Below are positions 17,974 through 26,729 of a stretch of 64,000 nt of DNA, piece after piece. Numbering within the stretch: the first letter of the stretch is position 1; each line of letters starts with the position of its first letter. The notes below the pieces were generated by a model. It saw only the letters and a program-made list of their open reading frames with translations, had not been told where the DNA came from and did not search any database. Made by a program: the position numbers and the translations under genes. The stretch spans positions 7,192,001 through 7,256,000 of the forward strand of contig NZ_CP021080.1 in assembly GCF_000802245.2 (NCBI RefSeq), written 5' to 3'. This DNA is from Streptomyces pluripotens. Lineage in GTDB: Bacteria; Actinomycetota; Actinomycetes; Streptomycetales; Streptomycetaceae.

Positions 17974-18513
17974 CGCAGGCCGTGCGGAGCTCGGGGCGGC
18001 CCTCGGCTATCAGTCTCCAACAGGCTCCGTCCCCGGTGCTGCACCGCGCCGTCTACGCGGTGTTGGGCTTCAACTGGTCCCACCCGGCTCGCCGGCGTCT
18101 GGCCGACCAGACGCGGATGGCCGGGCCGACCGAGGCCCCGGTGGGCTCGGCTGATCGGTTGGTCCTGCCTCAGCGTCAACAGTGCGGCGGTGTATGCGGT
18201 GCGGCGACCGGATGCTGCTCGACTCCGGCCAGGACCGCTCCGGTGCGCATAGCGCAAGGACGACCGCCTTGACCAGCGCCGCGCGGTCGTGGCCGCAGTC
18301 GACGCCAGGAAGCCCAGCGCTGCTGCTGGGCGGCGGGCGGCCACCGCCCAGCAGCTGCACCAAGACGTGACGGCCAGGACGACGGCCTTTTTCTCCTCAC
18401 GCCCGGGCCGTCGCCGACTTGCTTTCCACGGCGATCACTCTTGAAGAGGGGGTTGGGGAAGAGGCCGGACCGCCGGAGGATCGGGCGTCCTGCCGTCGGG
18501 CGCCCGGTGGCTG
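17974..18513. other. no supportable gene; one hairpin
   Basis: 540 bases with frames open on both strands but no recognisable protein. GCTGCTGGGCGG (18322-18333) and its complement (18344-18355) form a 12-bp hairpin, followed 28 bases later by a T run (18384-18388), possibly a terminator for a lost gene. Confidence 0.4.
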
Positions 18514-18675
18514 TCAGTGGTCGGCGGGCCACCAGCTTTCGATGAGCAGGCGTGCAAGAGCGGCGGCGGCTCCGTGGAGCAGGCCTCGCCGGATCTGCTC
18601 TGCTGCGCTGATGTGGTGCTCCTGCTCTGCTGGGCGCTGCTGCTGGGGCGTGGGACGGGTATGGGGCTCGGTCAT
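18514..18675 (-). CDS. small hypothetical protein
   Basis: 53 residues from ATG 18675, with GGAG upstream (minus strand). A Gln/His-rich N-terminus is followed by an amphipathic C-terminal half (AAEQIRRGLLHGAAAALARL). No function recognised. It is divergent from the HTH-membrane protein gene and could be its partner, but this is only positional. Confidence 0.4.
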   Translation of the reverse strand: MTEPHTRPTPQQQRPAEQEHHISAAEQIRRGLLHGAAAALARLLIESWWPADH

Positions 18676-18858
18676 TGCGGTCTCCGTCGTTCGTGTCTGC
18701 GCGGGGGTGCCATGCGCGGCACCTCCGCAGGCGTAGGGCGTGCAGGCCCCTTTGCGGGCCACGACCAGGCTGGAAGTGCCGCGGTGTGGTGCGTAACTGA
18801 GACAGGCTGGTGCGGGTGGGGGGAAAATCGCCGCAGGGGATCAGACAGGGGGAGACAG

Positions 18859-20082
18859 ATGGCCGATGGCGCGCTTGAGCCTGGTGGTGCTGGAGGACGG
18901 GACTCCAGGGCCGAGTTCGGCCGGCATATACGGGGTCTGTTCGACAGCTGCGGGCTGTCGTTGCGTCAGTTCACCCAGAAGCACGGCTTCAGTCATTCCG
19001 CGATCGCGCGGTACTTGAGCGGGGAACGCTTGCCGCGCAAAGCATTTTTGGACGCGTTGTTGGGTGAGCGCGGTACCGGCGACGTGGTGCCGGCCACCGC
19101 GGAGGTGCGGCAGCTGACGTTTTCTTTGTACCGCGCAGCGCTGGAGGCCAGTGGCAGCAGCATTCTGTTGGAGCTGTACGAGCTGGAAGTCCGGCTTGAG
19201 TCGCTGCGGGCCGAGCTGGACCAGGTGCATGCAGCACAGGTCCGTGACCTTGCCGAGGGCCGTGCACGCGGCGAAGCCGATGCTGGAGTGCCAGGGCAGG
19301 ACAGCACGGAAAGCAGGGAGGTCGCGCTGGCGCACCGGCGGACGGTACTGCTGGCCGAGCTGGATCATGTGCGCCACGAGATCAGCCGGCGGGAGAACAC
19401 CCCGGCGGCGCAGGAACATGCGGCGCAGTTTCCCCCCATCCCGCCCCGGCGTCCCTGGGGGGAGACACCACCGTCTCCCCCGGGGAGCACCACCCGGAAA
19501 AGCGGCGGCGGGCCCGGCACCAGCACCAGGGCACCGTGGGCCGTCGCCGGATTCGTCGTGCTGACTGCGGCGGTCTTCTTCGGCATGTGGATCGGCCGAC
19601 CCTCTACGCCACCAGGATCGCCGACGGCTTCCCTGGACTCCGGTCCGTCCGGCGTGGCCTCTTCGGCCCCGGCCCACGCCGGAAACGGACACGAACCCAA
19701 GGTCATCGCCTCGACCAGGGTAGTGATCCCCCGAGGCCAGGCCGTCGACGCCGACAGCCGCTTCGCGACACTGTGGAGCTTCGGGTATGAGTACGGGGAC
19801 TTCCAGGTCAGCAATGACCCTGCACAGGATTCGATGTTCACCGGCAACGGGTACGCCTCGCTGGCACTGTCCAAAGCCGCCGATTGGCCCACCTGCGGCC
19901 TCGCCGAAGGCTTCGAGAACCAAACCGTGACGGCAGCCTCCCTGGACACCGGAGCAACACTGTGCGGCATCACCAGCGAAGGCAACCGCTGCGCCCTGAC
20001 GGTCGAGACCGTCCGGTCCGACTCACGCGGCGTGCGGAGTGTCACGGTCAGGTTCACCACCTGGGACGCCAGCCGACCGTGA
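18859..20082 (+). CDS. membrane-anchored HTH protein with extracytoplasmic domain
   Basis: 407 residues from ATG 18859 with AGGGGGAGA just upstream. Order: helix-turn-helix at about 18-65 (LSLRQFTQKHGFSHSAIARY), coiled coil at 100-180 (ELYELEVRLESLRAELDQV), Pro-rich linker, one transmembrane helix at 226-246 (AVAGFVVLTAAVFFGMWIG), then a Cys-containing outer domain (300-407). The layout resembles one-component membrane regulators that read an outside signal, and Streptomyces has many such XRE-like/TM proteins of unknown role. Start and stop are clear; no operon partner. Confidence 0.78.
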   Translation: MADGALEPGGAGGRDSRAEFGRHIRGLFDSCGLSLRQFTQKHGFSHSAIARYLSGERLPRKAFLDALLGERGTGDVVPATAEVRQLTFSLYRAALEASGSSILLELYELEVRLESLRAELDQVHAAQVRDLAEGRARGEADAGVPGQDSTESREVALAHRRTVLLAELDHVRHEISRRENTPAAQEHAAQFPPIPPRRPWGETPPSPPGSTTRKSGGGPGTSTRAPWAVAGFVVLTAAVFFGMWIGRPSTPPGSPTASLDSGPSGVASSAPAHAGNGHEPKVIASTRVVIPRGQAVDADSRFATLWSFGYEYGDFQVSNDPAQDSMFTGNGYASLALSKAADWPTCGLAEGFENQTVTAASLDTGATLCGITSEGNRCALTVETVRSDSRGVRSVTVRFTTWDASRP

Positions 20083-20114
20083 CCAGTGGGCGGGAGCGCC
20101 CATCCAGCCAGGCG

Positions 20115-20290
20115 CCGCGAGAAGCGGCCCACGAACGATCCTGAGCCGGGCCAGGAGCGGTACTTCCCGTTGGTAGCGAACCACCTGCGTCGATCCGGGC
20201 CCATCGCAGCAGGCCGATTTCGTCGTAGTGCCGCAGCGTCCGGGCGGTCGCGCCCGGCACCCGGGCGACCTCCGCGATCGGCCGCTTCGT
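20115..20290 (-). pseudogene. MerR-family N-terminal fragment
   Basis: Minus strand from 20290: RPIAEVARVPGATARTLRHY then DEIGLLRWARIDAGG, the standard MerR wing-HTH start. After a frameshift near 20190 it continues VRYQREVPLLARLRIVRG and is then lost. The N-terminal Met is missing because the sequence switches at about 20288 to an unrelated gene on the other strand. Confidence 0.6.
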
Positions 20291-20813
20291 CGGCGGCGGC
20301 ATCGGCACCGGCGGAATCAACAACCACCTCATCATCCGAGGCAGCGCGATCCGGGGCAACGTCGGCGGCTCGTTCGGCGGCGGTATCTTCATCGACGGTT
20401 CGGAGAACTCGGTCGACATGTCCGGAGGCACGCTGAGCGACAACACCGCCACCTCGGGCGCCGGTTTCTTCGGCGGGGCCGGCGACACCCCGGTCAAATT
20501 GACAGCTGTGACCATCGCCCGCAATCACGCCACTGGTGCTTACGGCGGCGCCGGCATCCTCAACGAGTCCGCCCTGACGATGACCGGCGGATCCCTGAGA
20601 GACAACGCCGCACCAGTGGGTCCCGGCGGAGGGGTGCACAGCCTTCAGGGCTCCGCCACTTTGGTCGGCGTCACCGTGACGGGGAACTCCGCGACAGAGG
20701 GCGGCGGCGTCTACAAGGACTCGGGAACGGCCACCGCGCTCGGAGGTGTCTTCGCCAATAGCAGTCCCGACAACTGCGCGCCCTCGGGCGCCGTGACCGG
20801 TTGCTCCAACTGA
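20286..20813 (+). pseudogene. right-handed beta-helix protein, 5'-truncated
   Basis: From 20286 one frame encodes about 175 residues of Gly/Ser/Thr-rich solenoid repeats (GGIFIDG, GGTLSDNTATSG, GAGILNESALTMTGGS, GGGVYKDSG) and ends with TGA at 20811-20813. Such repeats belong to large polymorphic-membrane-protein-like or pectate-lyase-fold secreted proteins. No start, signal peptide or ribosome site is present, and the left end joins a MerR fragment directly, so only the C-terminus survives. Confidence 0.6.
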
Positions 20814-21177
20814 AACAGTCGCGGTGCAGGCGAGAGAGGCCGGGTGGCAACACGTTGACCTCAAGCCGGCACCACCGGGAGGTCTGCCACAGCGCGGGAG
20901 AGGCAGGCGGTGCCGTAACCGTTGTCCATGACGATCAGAATTCGGGATCGTCCGGCCGCCAGTGGCCGACCTGACCAACCGGATCAGCACGTGCCGGAGT
21001 TGTCAGGCGGTGACCCGGGTGGCGTCGGCCCGGGTGGCGTCGTCCGCCCAGCCCAGACGGACCGCGTTTCGTCTCCACTGACCAGTCCGGCTGAGACAGC
21101 AAGTGCGTCGGACCGGACCAATCGAGATGGGGATCGGTCCGGCCCGAGACCTTGTACGCGGTCAGCGAGATCGCGAT
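20814..21177. other. no supportable gene
   Basis: 364 bases. Contains a short direct repeat CCCGGGTGGCGTCG (twice near 21017-21045) and a MerR-operator-like half-site TTGACCTCAAGC near 20855, possibly left from the decayed MerR locus. No protein or RNA recognised. Confidence 0.4.
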
Positions 21178-21975
<798 letters not shown>

Positions 21976-22374
21976 TCAGTTCTACGTGGGTACGGTCACG
22001 CAAGTGGGCAGGGGAGCACGGAAGCCGAACGCATGCGCGTCAAACGGCTCTGCCCCGCCGGAGGCAGGGCCGCAGGGGCGGCGCACGCCTACGGCAGGTT
22101 GGGGTCACTCCGCCCGGATGCGGCGGCCCGGATGGCATCGTCGCGGTACCTGGCACTGCGGCGAACGGGCCAGGAGGCGCACACAACGCCCGGGCGTGCG
22201 ATGATCCGCGTCTTGGCCACCGCAAGGAAGTGGACCCAGACGGTTTCTGCCTCGGTGGTCGGGGAGCGCCGCCTGGGCGGGTTCGGCGACGAGCAGGTCA
22301 TGCGGATCACCATGCTCCAGGCACGACTCGGCCGGCGGACCAGCCGGATCCGGACGACGCACGGAGGCGGGCTG

Positions 22375-22474
22375 CCGCGGCGTTCATGCTCGGGTTGCGC
22401 AGCCCGAGTTCACGTCCGGCCCGGACGATGTCAGTCGGCTCGATGAGACGTGGCCGACCGCCGAAGCGCGTCAT
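22375..22474 (-). pseudogene. TetR-family N-terminal remnant in a 1-kb gap
   Basis: Minus strand from ATG 22474: MTRFGGRPRL then DIVRAGRELGLRNPSMNAAA, the usual start of a TetR/AcrR-type regulator up to helix 2, after which the frame diverges. The remainder of 21826-22900 shows no other gene. The last 100 bases presumably hold the promoter of the regulator at 22901 (TACTAT at 22831 is a possible -10). Confidence 0.5.
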
Positions 22475-22900
22475 CCGGGTACCGCTGCACGTTGGTTACC
22501 CCGGCCAACTGAGCTGAGGCTAACGTCGAGTGAGGTGCGGGTAATCGTCACGGCTCTCTCGGCTCGGCCCCCTTTAGGGTCTCGGGGCTTCGCTGCGAGT
22601 CGATTTCAGACGTCGGCGCAGGCGCTCATGGCACTCGGCGATGAGTCGCGTTGCGCGGAGCGACACCTCGCACTTTCAGGGGATTCGATACGTTCTGTCA
22701 GTGGGTGAGCTCACCGCGTTACATTCCGGTCTTCCGTGCACGACTTTCTCGTACTGTGCACCTAGATTCCCCGTCATTACATGAACACTTCACGTGTCCA
22801 CACATTATCTTCATGGGATCATTGAGCGGCTACTATGAGCCATCCCGGATGGCATACGTGGCCCCTCGATGCTTGCTTCCGCGTCCATGGGGGGACAGAC

Positions 22901-23509
22901 ATGAGCATCCGCATCGTTGTGGCCGGAGAGCACGCATTGTCCGTTGAGGTGATGGCGAAGTTCCTGGACACCGTGGCCGACTTCTCGGTGGTCGGGGCTG
23001 CGAAGCAGCGCGACGAACTGCTGCCGACGGTGGCGCGGTTAGAGCCGGCAGTCGCGGTGGTCGAGACGGGCACCGTGGACGAAGACGTGCTGGCCATCCT
23101 GGGGCAGTTGCGTAGGACGCAGCCGCAGTGTGGGGTGGCCCTGATATCGAGTCAGTCCTCGCCGAACTCCACCGACCAGGCGATCCGCGCCGGGGTGCTG
23201 AGCGTGGTGTCCTTGCAGGTCGAACTACCCTATCTGATAGGGGCGATACGTGGGGCTGCGGTCGGCTGTCTGACTATGGACCCTGGTCTCTTGGTCTCCC
23301 AGCCGGTGTCGCTGCACTGTCCGCTGAGCGCCCGGGAGGCCGATGTGCTCCGGCTGACCGCCTCGGGCGCCTCGCTCAAGGAGATCGCCCGGGATCTCTA
23401 TCTGGCGGTCGGCACGGTGCGGAACCTTGCGTCGACTGCCATCCGTAAACTCCAGGCCCGCAACCGCTTCGACGCGGCCCGCATCGCCATGGAACAGCGT
23501 TGGTTGTGA
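22901..23509 (+). CDS. NarL/LuxR-type response regulator with atypical receiver
   Basis: 202 residues from ATG 22901 with GGGGGA upstream. Receiver-like domain 1-120 and LuxR HTH 140-195 (LSAREADVLRLTASG, GTVRNLASTAIRKLQA). The receiver lacks the usual acidic pair (VVAGEH where VDD is typical) and the phosphoacceptor Asp (AVVETGT where a D is expected), so phosphorylation control is doubtful; such pseudo-receivers in antibiotic clusters often answer to ligands or act constitutively. It is the only regulator next to the thiopeptide cluster and the likely cluster-specific activator. It converges on the FAD hydroxylase gene. Confidence 0.85.
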   Translation: MSIRIVVAGEHALSVEVMAKFLDTVADFSVVGAAKQRDELLPTVARLEPAVAVVETGTVDEDVLAILGQLRRTQPQCGVALISSQSSPNSTDQAIRAGVLSVVSLQVELPYLIGAIRGAAVGCLTMDPGLLVSQPVSLHCPLSAREADVLRLTASGASLKEIARDLYLAVGTVRNLASTAIRKLQARNRFDAARIAMEQRWL

Positions 23510-23525
23510 GACGGGCGGGGCCGGG

Positions 23526-24800
23526 CTACGACGCCGCCTGTGCAGTGGACGGCTCCCCTATCGCTCCCGCCGCCACCGCCTCCGCGTCGTGTCCGTAGAG
23601 CCATTCCATGGCCCGCAGCCCCGCCAGACCGTGTGGATCCGCGGCGGCGCCGGTCCGGTGGAGGCGGCCCGGGCCGGGGGAGCCCCGGTGATGCAGGAAA
23701 CGGGTGGCCTCGCGCGCGCCGCGCTGGATCAACCTGGTGCGGGGCAGGCGAAGTTCCTGGTAGCGGCGCAGCGCTGTCGGTGCGTCGGCCTCGGCGGTCC
23801 GGCCCAGGCACACGGCCAGGGTGACCGCGTCCTCGATCGCCTGGTTCGCGCCCTGGGCCAGGAAGGGCAGCATGGGGTGGGCTGCGTCGCCCAGGAGGGC
23901 CACCCGGGGGGTCACCCAGCCGGGCAGGCTCTCGCGGTCGTGCAGGGGCCAGCGGCGTACCGTGTCGGCGGCGGCGATGAGGCGGGTGACCGTCGGGTTC
24001 CAGCCCCGGTAGGCGGCGGTCAGTTCGGCCGAGTCGCCCTCGGCGGTCCAGGACTCCTCGCCCGCCGCGCCCGCGGGGACAGTGGCGGTGAAGCTGACTT
24101 CGCGTCCTGCGGAGACCGGGTAGCAGACCAGGTGGCGCCCGGGGCCGGGCCAGACGCGGATCTCTGGGTCGCCGGCCGCCCAGGGGAGCCGGTCGGCCGG
24201 GACCAGACCGCGGTAGACGCTGCTGCCGGAGAACACCGGCGCGTCACCGGCCAGCCGGGCCCGGACCACGGAGTGGACCCCGTCCGCGCCGATCACCACG
24301 TCGGCCCGGTGGCGGGCGCCGGAGGCGAAGGCGAGGTGTACTCCGTCGGGGTTCTCCGTCAAGGCAGTCAGCCGGTGCCCGGTACGAAGCGGTCCGGCGC
24401 CGAGCGCCTCCCGCAGTACGCGGTGCAGTTGGGCCCGGTGAACTGTGTAGTAGGGGGCGTTGTAGCCGCGGAGGCAGGCGGCGCCGAGTGCGGTGGTGGC
24501 CAGCGGGCGGTCGTCGTCCCAGCCGCGTATCCGCAGCGCACGGGGGAGGACCGCGATGGCGCGGAGCGCTTCGGCGACGCCGAGGCGGTGCAGCAGCCGG
24601 GTGGCGTTGGGCGCGAGCTGGAGTCCGGCTCCGACTTCGGCCGGTCGTGGGCTCCGCTCGAAGACGGTGCACTCCACCCCCTCGCGCCGGAGGGCGAGGG
24701 CCAGGGTCAGCCCCGCGATACCGCCGCCGATCACCGCCACGGCGGACGCGTGGTCCGGGATGGCGGTGGGAGGTTGCGGGGTGCCGTGGTTGCTGGTCAC
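23526..24800 (-). CDS. FAD-dependent aromatic hydroxylase (salicylate-hydroxylase-like)
   Basis: 424 residues from a GTG at 24800 that overlaps the stop of the GriH-like gene (GTGA). Class A flavin monooxygenase: dinucleotide fold VIGGGIAGLTLALAL, the DG motif VVIGADGVHSVVR, and the FAD ribityl motif LLGDAAHPMLPFLAQGANQA. Last gene of a four-gene coupled cassette with AMP ligase, GriI and GriH homologues. In platensimycin biosynthesis a flavoprotein (PtmB3) hydroxylates 3-amino-4-hydroxybenzoate made by the same enzyme pair, so hydroxylation of that acid is the best inference; oxidative decarboxylation is possible for this subgroup. Confidence 0.85.
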   Translation of the reverse strand: MTSNHGTPQPPTAIPDHASAVAVIGGGIAGLTLALALRREGVECTVFERSPRPAEVGAGLQLAPNATRLLHRLGVAEALRAIAVLPRALRIRGWDDDRPLATTALGAACLRGYNAPYYTVHRAQLHRVLREALGAGPLRTGHRLTALTENPDGVHLAFASGARHRADVVIGADGVHSVVRARLAGDAPVFSGSSVYRGLVPADRLPWAAGDPEIRVWPGPGRHLVCYPVSAGREVSFTATVPAGAAGEESWTAEGDSAELTAAYRGWNPTVTRLIAAADTVRRWPLHDRESLPGWVTPRVALLGDAAHPMLPFLAQGANQAIEDAVTLAVCLGRTAEADAPTALRRYQELRLPRTRLIQRGAREATRFLHHRGSPGPGRLHRTGAAADPHGLAGLRAMEWLYGHDAEAVAAGAIGEPSTAQAAS

Positions 24801-25915
24801 TGCTCGCGGCAGAACTCGTCGATGGGGTAGCCGACGTGCCGGTCGGCCTCGGGTACGTACCCCAGCAGCGTGTCGCCCGGTGCGAGTTCGGTGCAGTTCA
24901 GCACCACGCCGCCCGGGCCCAGCACCCGTACGTGCCAGTCGTCCTGGAGGATGAGGTTGACCCGTACCCCTTCCGGTGACACCGCGTCGACTGAGATCAG
25001 CGGTCTGGTCTCGACCTTGATCCGGCCCACCGGCACCACGCGGGTCCGTCCGCCTGCGTCCACCGCCAGTGCCGCGGCGCCCGCGTGCAGTTCGCTGAGG
25101 TAGTTGGTGCGACCGTGCGGCGCGACCACGTACGAGTGGACGGCGCCGGCGTTCACCCGGAAGGGGCGGGTCGGCATGTAGGGCAGGGGGTGCGTCTCAC
25201 TGACGCACAGCACCATGCCCTTGGAGTAGGAGCCGATCAGCAGCCCCTCGCTCTCGCCGAGTTGGCTACAGGTGTCCACGCAGGCCCGCTCACCCATGCC
25301 GATGTGCGTCGTCGCGGTGACGGTCAGTTCGGTCAGCGTCAGTTCGCCGGCCGAGGAGTGGGCCGCCTCCACCAGCGCGGTGGCGTCGCCCACGGAGTGG
25401 CCGGGCATCATCACGCCGTCCGAGCCGAGCTCGAGTACCCCGAAGGTGATCGCCGCCTCCTCGGGGCTGGCGGCGGTGGTCACGATCGCGCCCTTGGAGC
25501 CGGTGGCGGCGGCGATGACGATCTCCAGCGGGATCTTGGTCGGGTCGCGGAAGTCGAGGACGCTCCAGCGCTCGGTCCGCGCCGCGTGGCACGCCTCCTC
25601 CAGGCTCGTGGCGTCGGTGATCTCCACCAGGCGCCCGAACTCCACCTCGGGGTGGGCCCGTTCTAGCTCGGCGCGGGCGGTGAAGCCGGGCGGCAGGATG
25701 ACGATGTCGGCCGCGCCGGGGAAGCGCTCGTCGCGCCACCAGCCGTCGCCGCCCGGCAGCAGCACCCTACGGACGGTGGGTGGGAGGTCGGCCAGGGTCT
25801 GCAGGTCACCGGCGACGATGCCGTCCGTCCGCTGGTGCAGGGCCTCCTCGATGACCGCGGGTCCGGCGGCACCGGCGCCACGAATATCAAGCCAGCACAG
25901 CTTCTGTCCGTTCAT
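24797..25915 (-). CDS. GriH-like 3-amino-4-hydroxybenzoate synthase (DHQ synthase II family)
   Basis: 372 residues from ATG 25915 (MNGQKLCWLDIRG). It is a homologue of archaeal-type 3-dehydroquinate synthase II: DFRDPTKIPLEIVIA, GSKGAIVTTAAS, THIGMGERACVDTCSQ, NAGAVHSYV. In Streptomyces griseus GriH cyclises the GriI product with ammonia to 3-amino-4-hydroxybenzoate. A bacterium with ordinary AroB has little need of this enzyme except for that pathway, and the GriI partner is the adjacent upstream gene (29-base overlap), so the assignment is strong. Supplies the aryl unit of the RiPP cluster by inference. Confidence 0.88.
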   Translation of the reverse strand: MNGQKLCWLDIRGAGAAGPAVIEEALHQRTDGIVAGDLQTLADLPPTVRRVLLPGGDGWWRDERFPGAADIVILPPGFTARAELERAHPEVEFGRLVEITDATSLEEACHAARTERWSVLDFRDPTKIPLEIVIAAATGSKGAIVTTAASPEEAAITFGVLELGSDGVMMPGHSVGDATALVEAAHSSAGELTLTELTVTATTHIGMGERACVDTCSQLGESEGLLIGSYSKGMVLCVSETHPLPYMPTRPFRVNAGAVHSYVVAPHGRTNYLSELHAGAAALAVDAGGRTRVVPVGRIKVETRPLISVDAVSPEGVRVNLILQDDWHVRVLGPGGVVLNCTELAPGDTLLGYVPEADRHVGYPIDEFCREQ

Positions 25916-26729
25916 CACACTGCCCTTCTGTGTCGTCAGCCTTGTGCAGCCGGGGCTCGCCGTGCACGATGGCGGCCACCTGGGCGGCCATCCGGCGGGG
26001 ATCAGTGGCCTGGAAGATGTTGCGCCCCATCGCGACCCCGGCGGCGCCGCCGAGCAGGGCGTCCCTGACGAACGCCAGCGCGTCGGTGCCCGAACCGAAG
26101 CGCGGGCCGCCCGCGCACAGCAGCGGGATCGGGCAGGCGGAGACCACGTCACGCATCTCGGCCACGCTCCCCGCGTACGGGGCCTTGACCACGTCAGCGC
26201 CGAGGTCGGCGGCGAGCGTCGCCGCGTGCACCACCAGCTCCGGGGCCTGCGGATTGCTGATGCCGGGGCCGCGCGGGTAGACCATCGCAAGCAGGGGGAG
26301 GTTCCAGCGGTCGCACAGGTCCGCCACCCGGCCCAGGTCCCCGATCTGCTGCCGCTCGTCCGCCGAGCCCATGTTGATGTGGACGCTCACCGCATCGGCG
26401 CCGAGCCGCAGCGCGTCCCCCACCGCGGTCACCAGGTACTTCGCCTCCGAGTCCGGGGCGTGCCGAGTGCTCGCACTGAGGTGCACGATGAGCGACATGC
26501 CGGCGAAGCGGGACGGGCTGATGTGCCGCAGTACGCCCTTGTGGACGACCACGGCATCGACACCGCCCGCGGCCAGCTGGCCGGTGAGGCGGTCGATGGT
26601 GCTGCCGCGAGGCACCACCGGGCCGTCGGTGATGGAGTGGTCCAGCGGGGTGATCAAGAGTCGGCCGTCCCCGTGACGGAACAGCCTACCGAGCCGCATC
26701 TCACGGGCGAAATGCAGACAGGACGTCAT
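25887..26729 (-). CDS. GriI-like aldolase (C4 + C3 condensation for 3,4-AHBA)
   Basis: 280 residues from ATG 26729, overlapping the AMP-ligase stop (ATGA). DhnA/class-I fructose-bisphosphate-aldolase fold: LLITPLDHSITDG, VSVHINMGS, LLAMVYPRG, Schiff-base Lys in ADVVKAPYAGS, phosphate-binding GVAMGRNIFQ. GriI condenses aspartate semialdehyde with dihydroxyacetone phosphate to the C7 precursor used by GriH. The pairing with a GriH homologue distinguishes it from archaeal ADH synthase used for shikimate. Confidence 0.88.
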   Translation of the reverse strand: MTSCLHFAREMRLGRLFRHGDGRLLITPLDHSITDGPVVPRGSTIDRLTGQLAAGGVDAVVVHKGVLRHISPSRFAGMSLIVHLSASTRHAPDSEAKYLVTAVGDALRLGADAVSVHINMGSADERQQIGDLGRVADLCDRWNLPLLAMVYPRGPGISNPQAPELVVHAATLAADLGADVVKAPYAGSVAEMRDVVSACPIPLLCAGGPRFGSGTDALAFVRDALLGGAAGVAMGRNIFQATDPRRMAAQVAAIVHGEPRLHKADDTEGQCDERTEAVLA

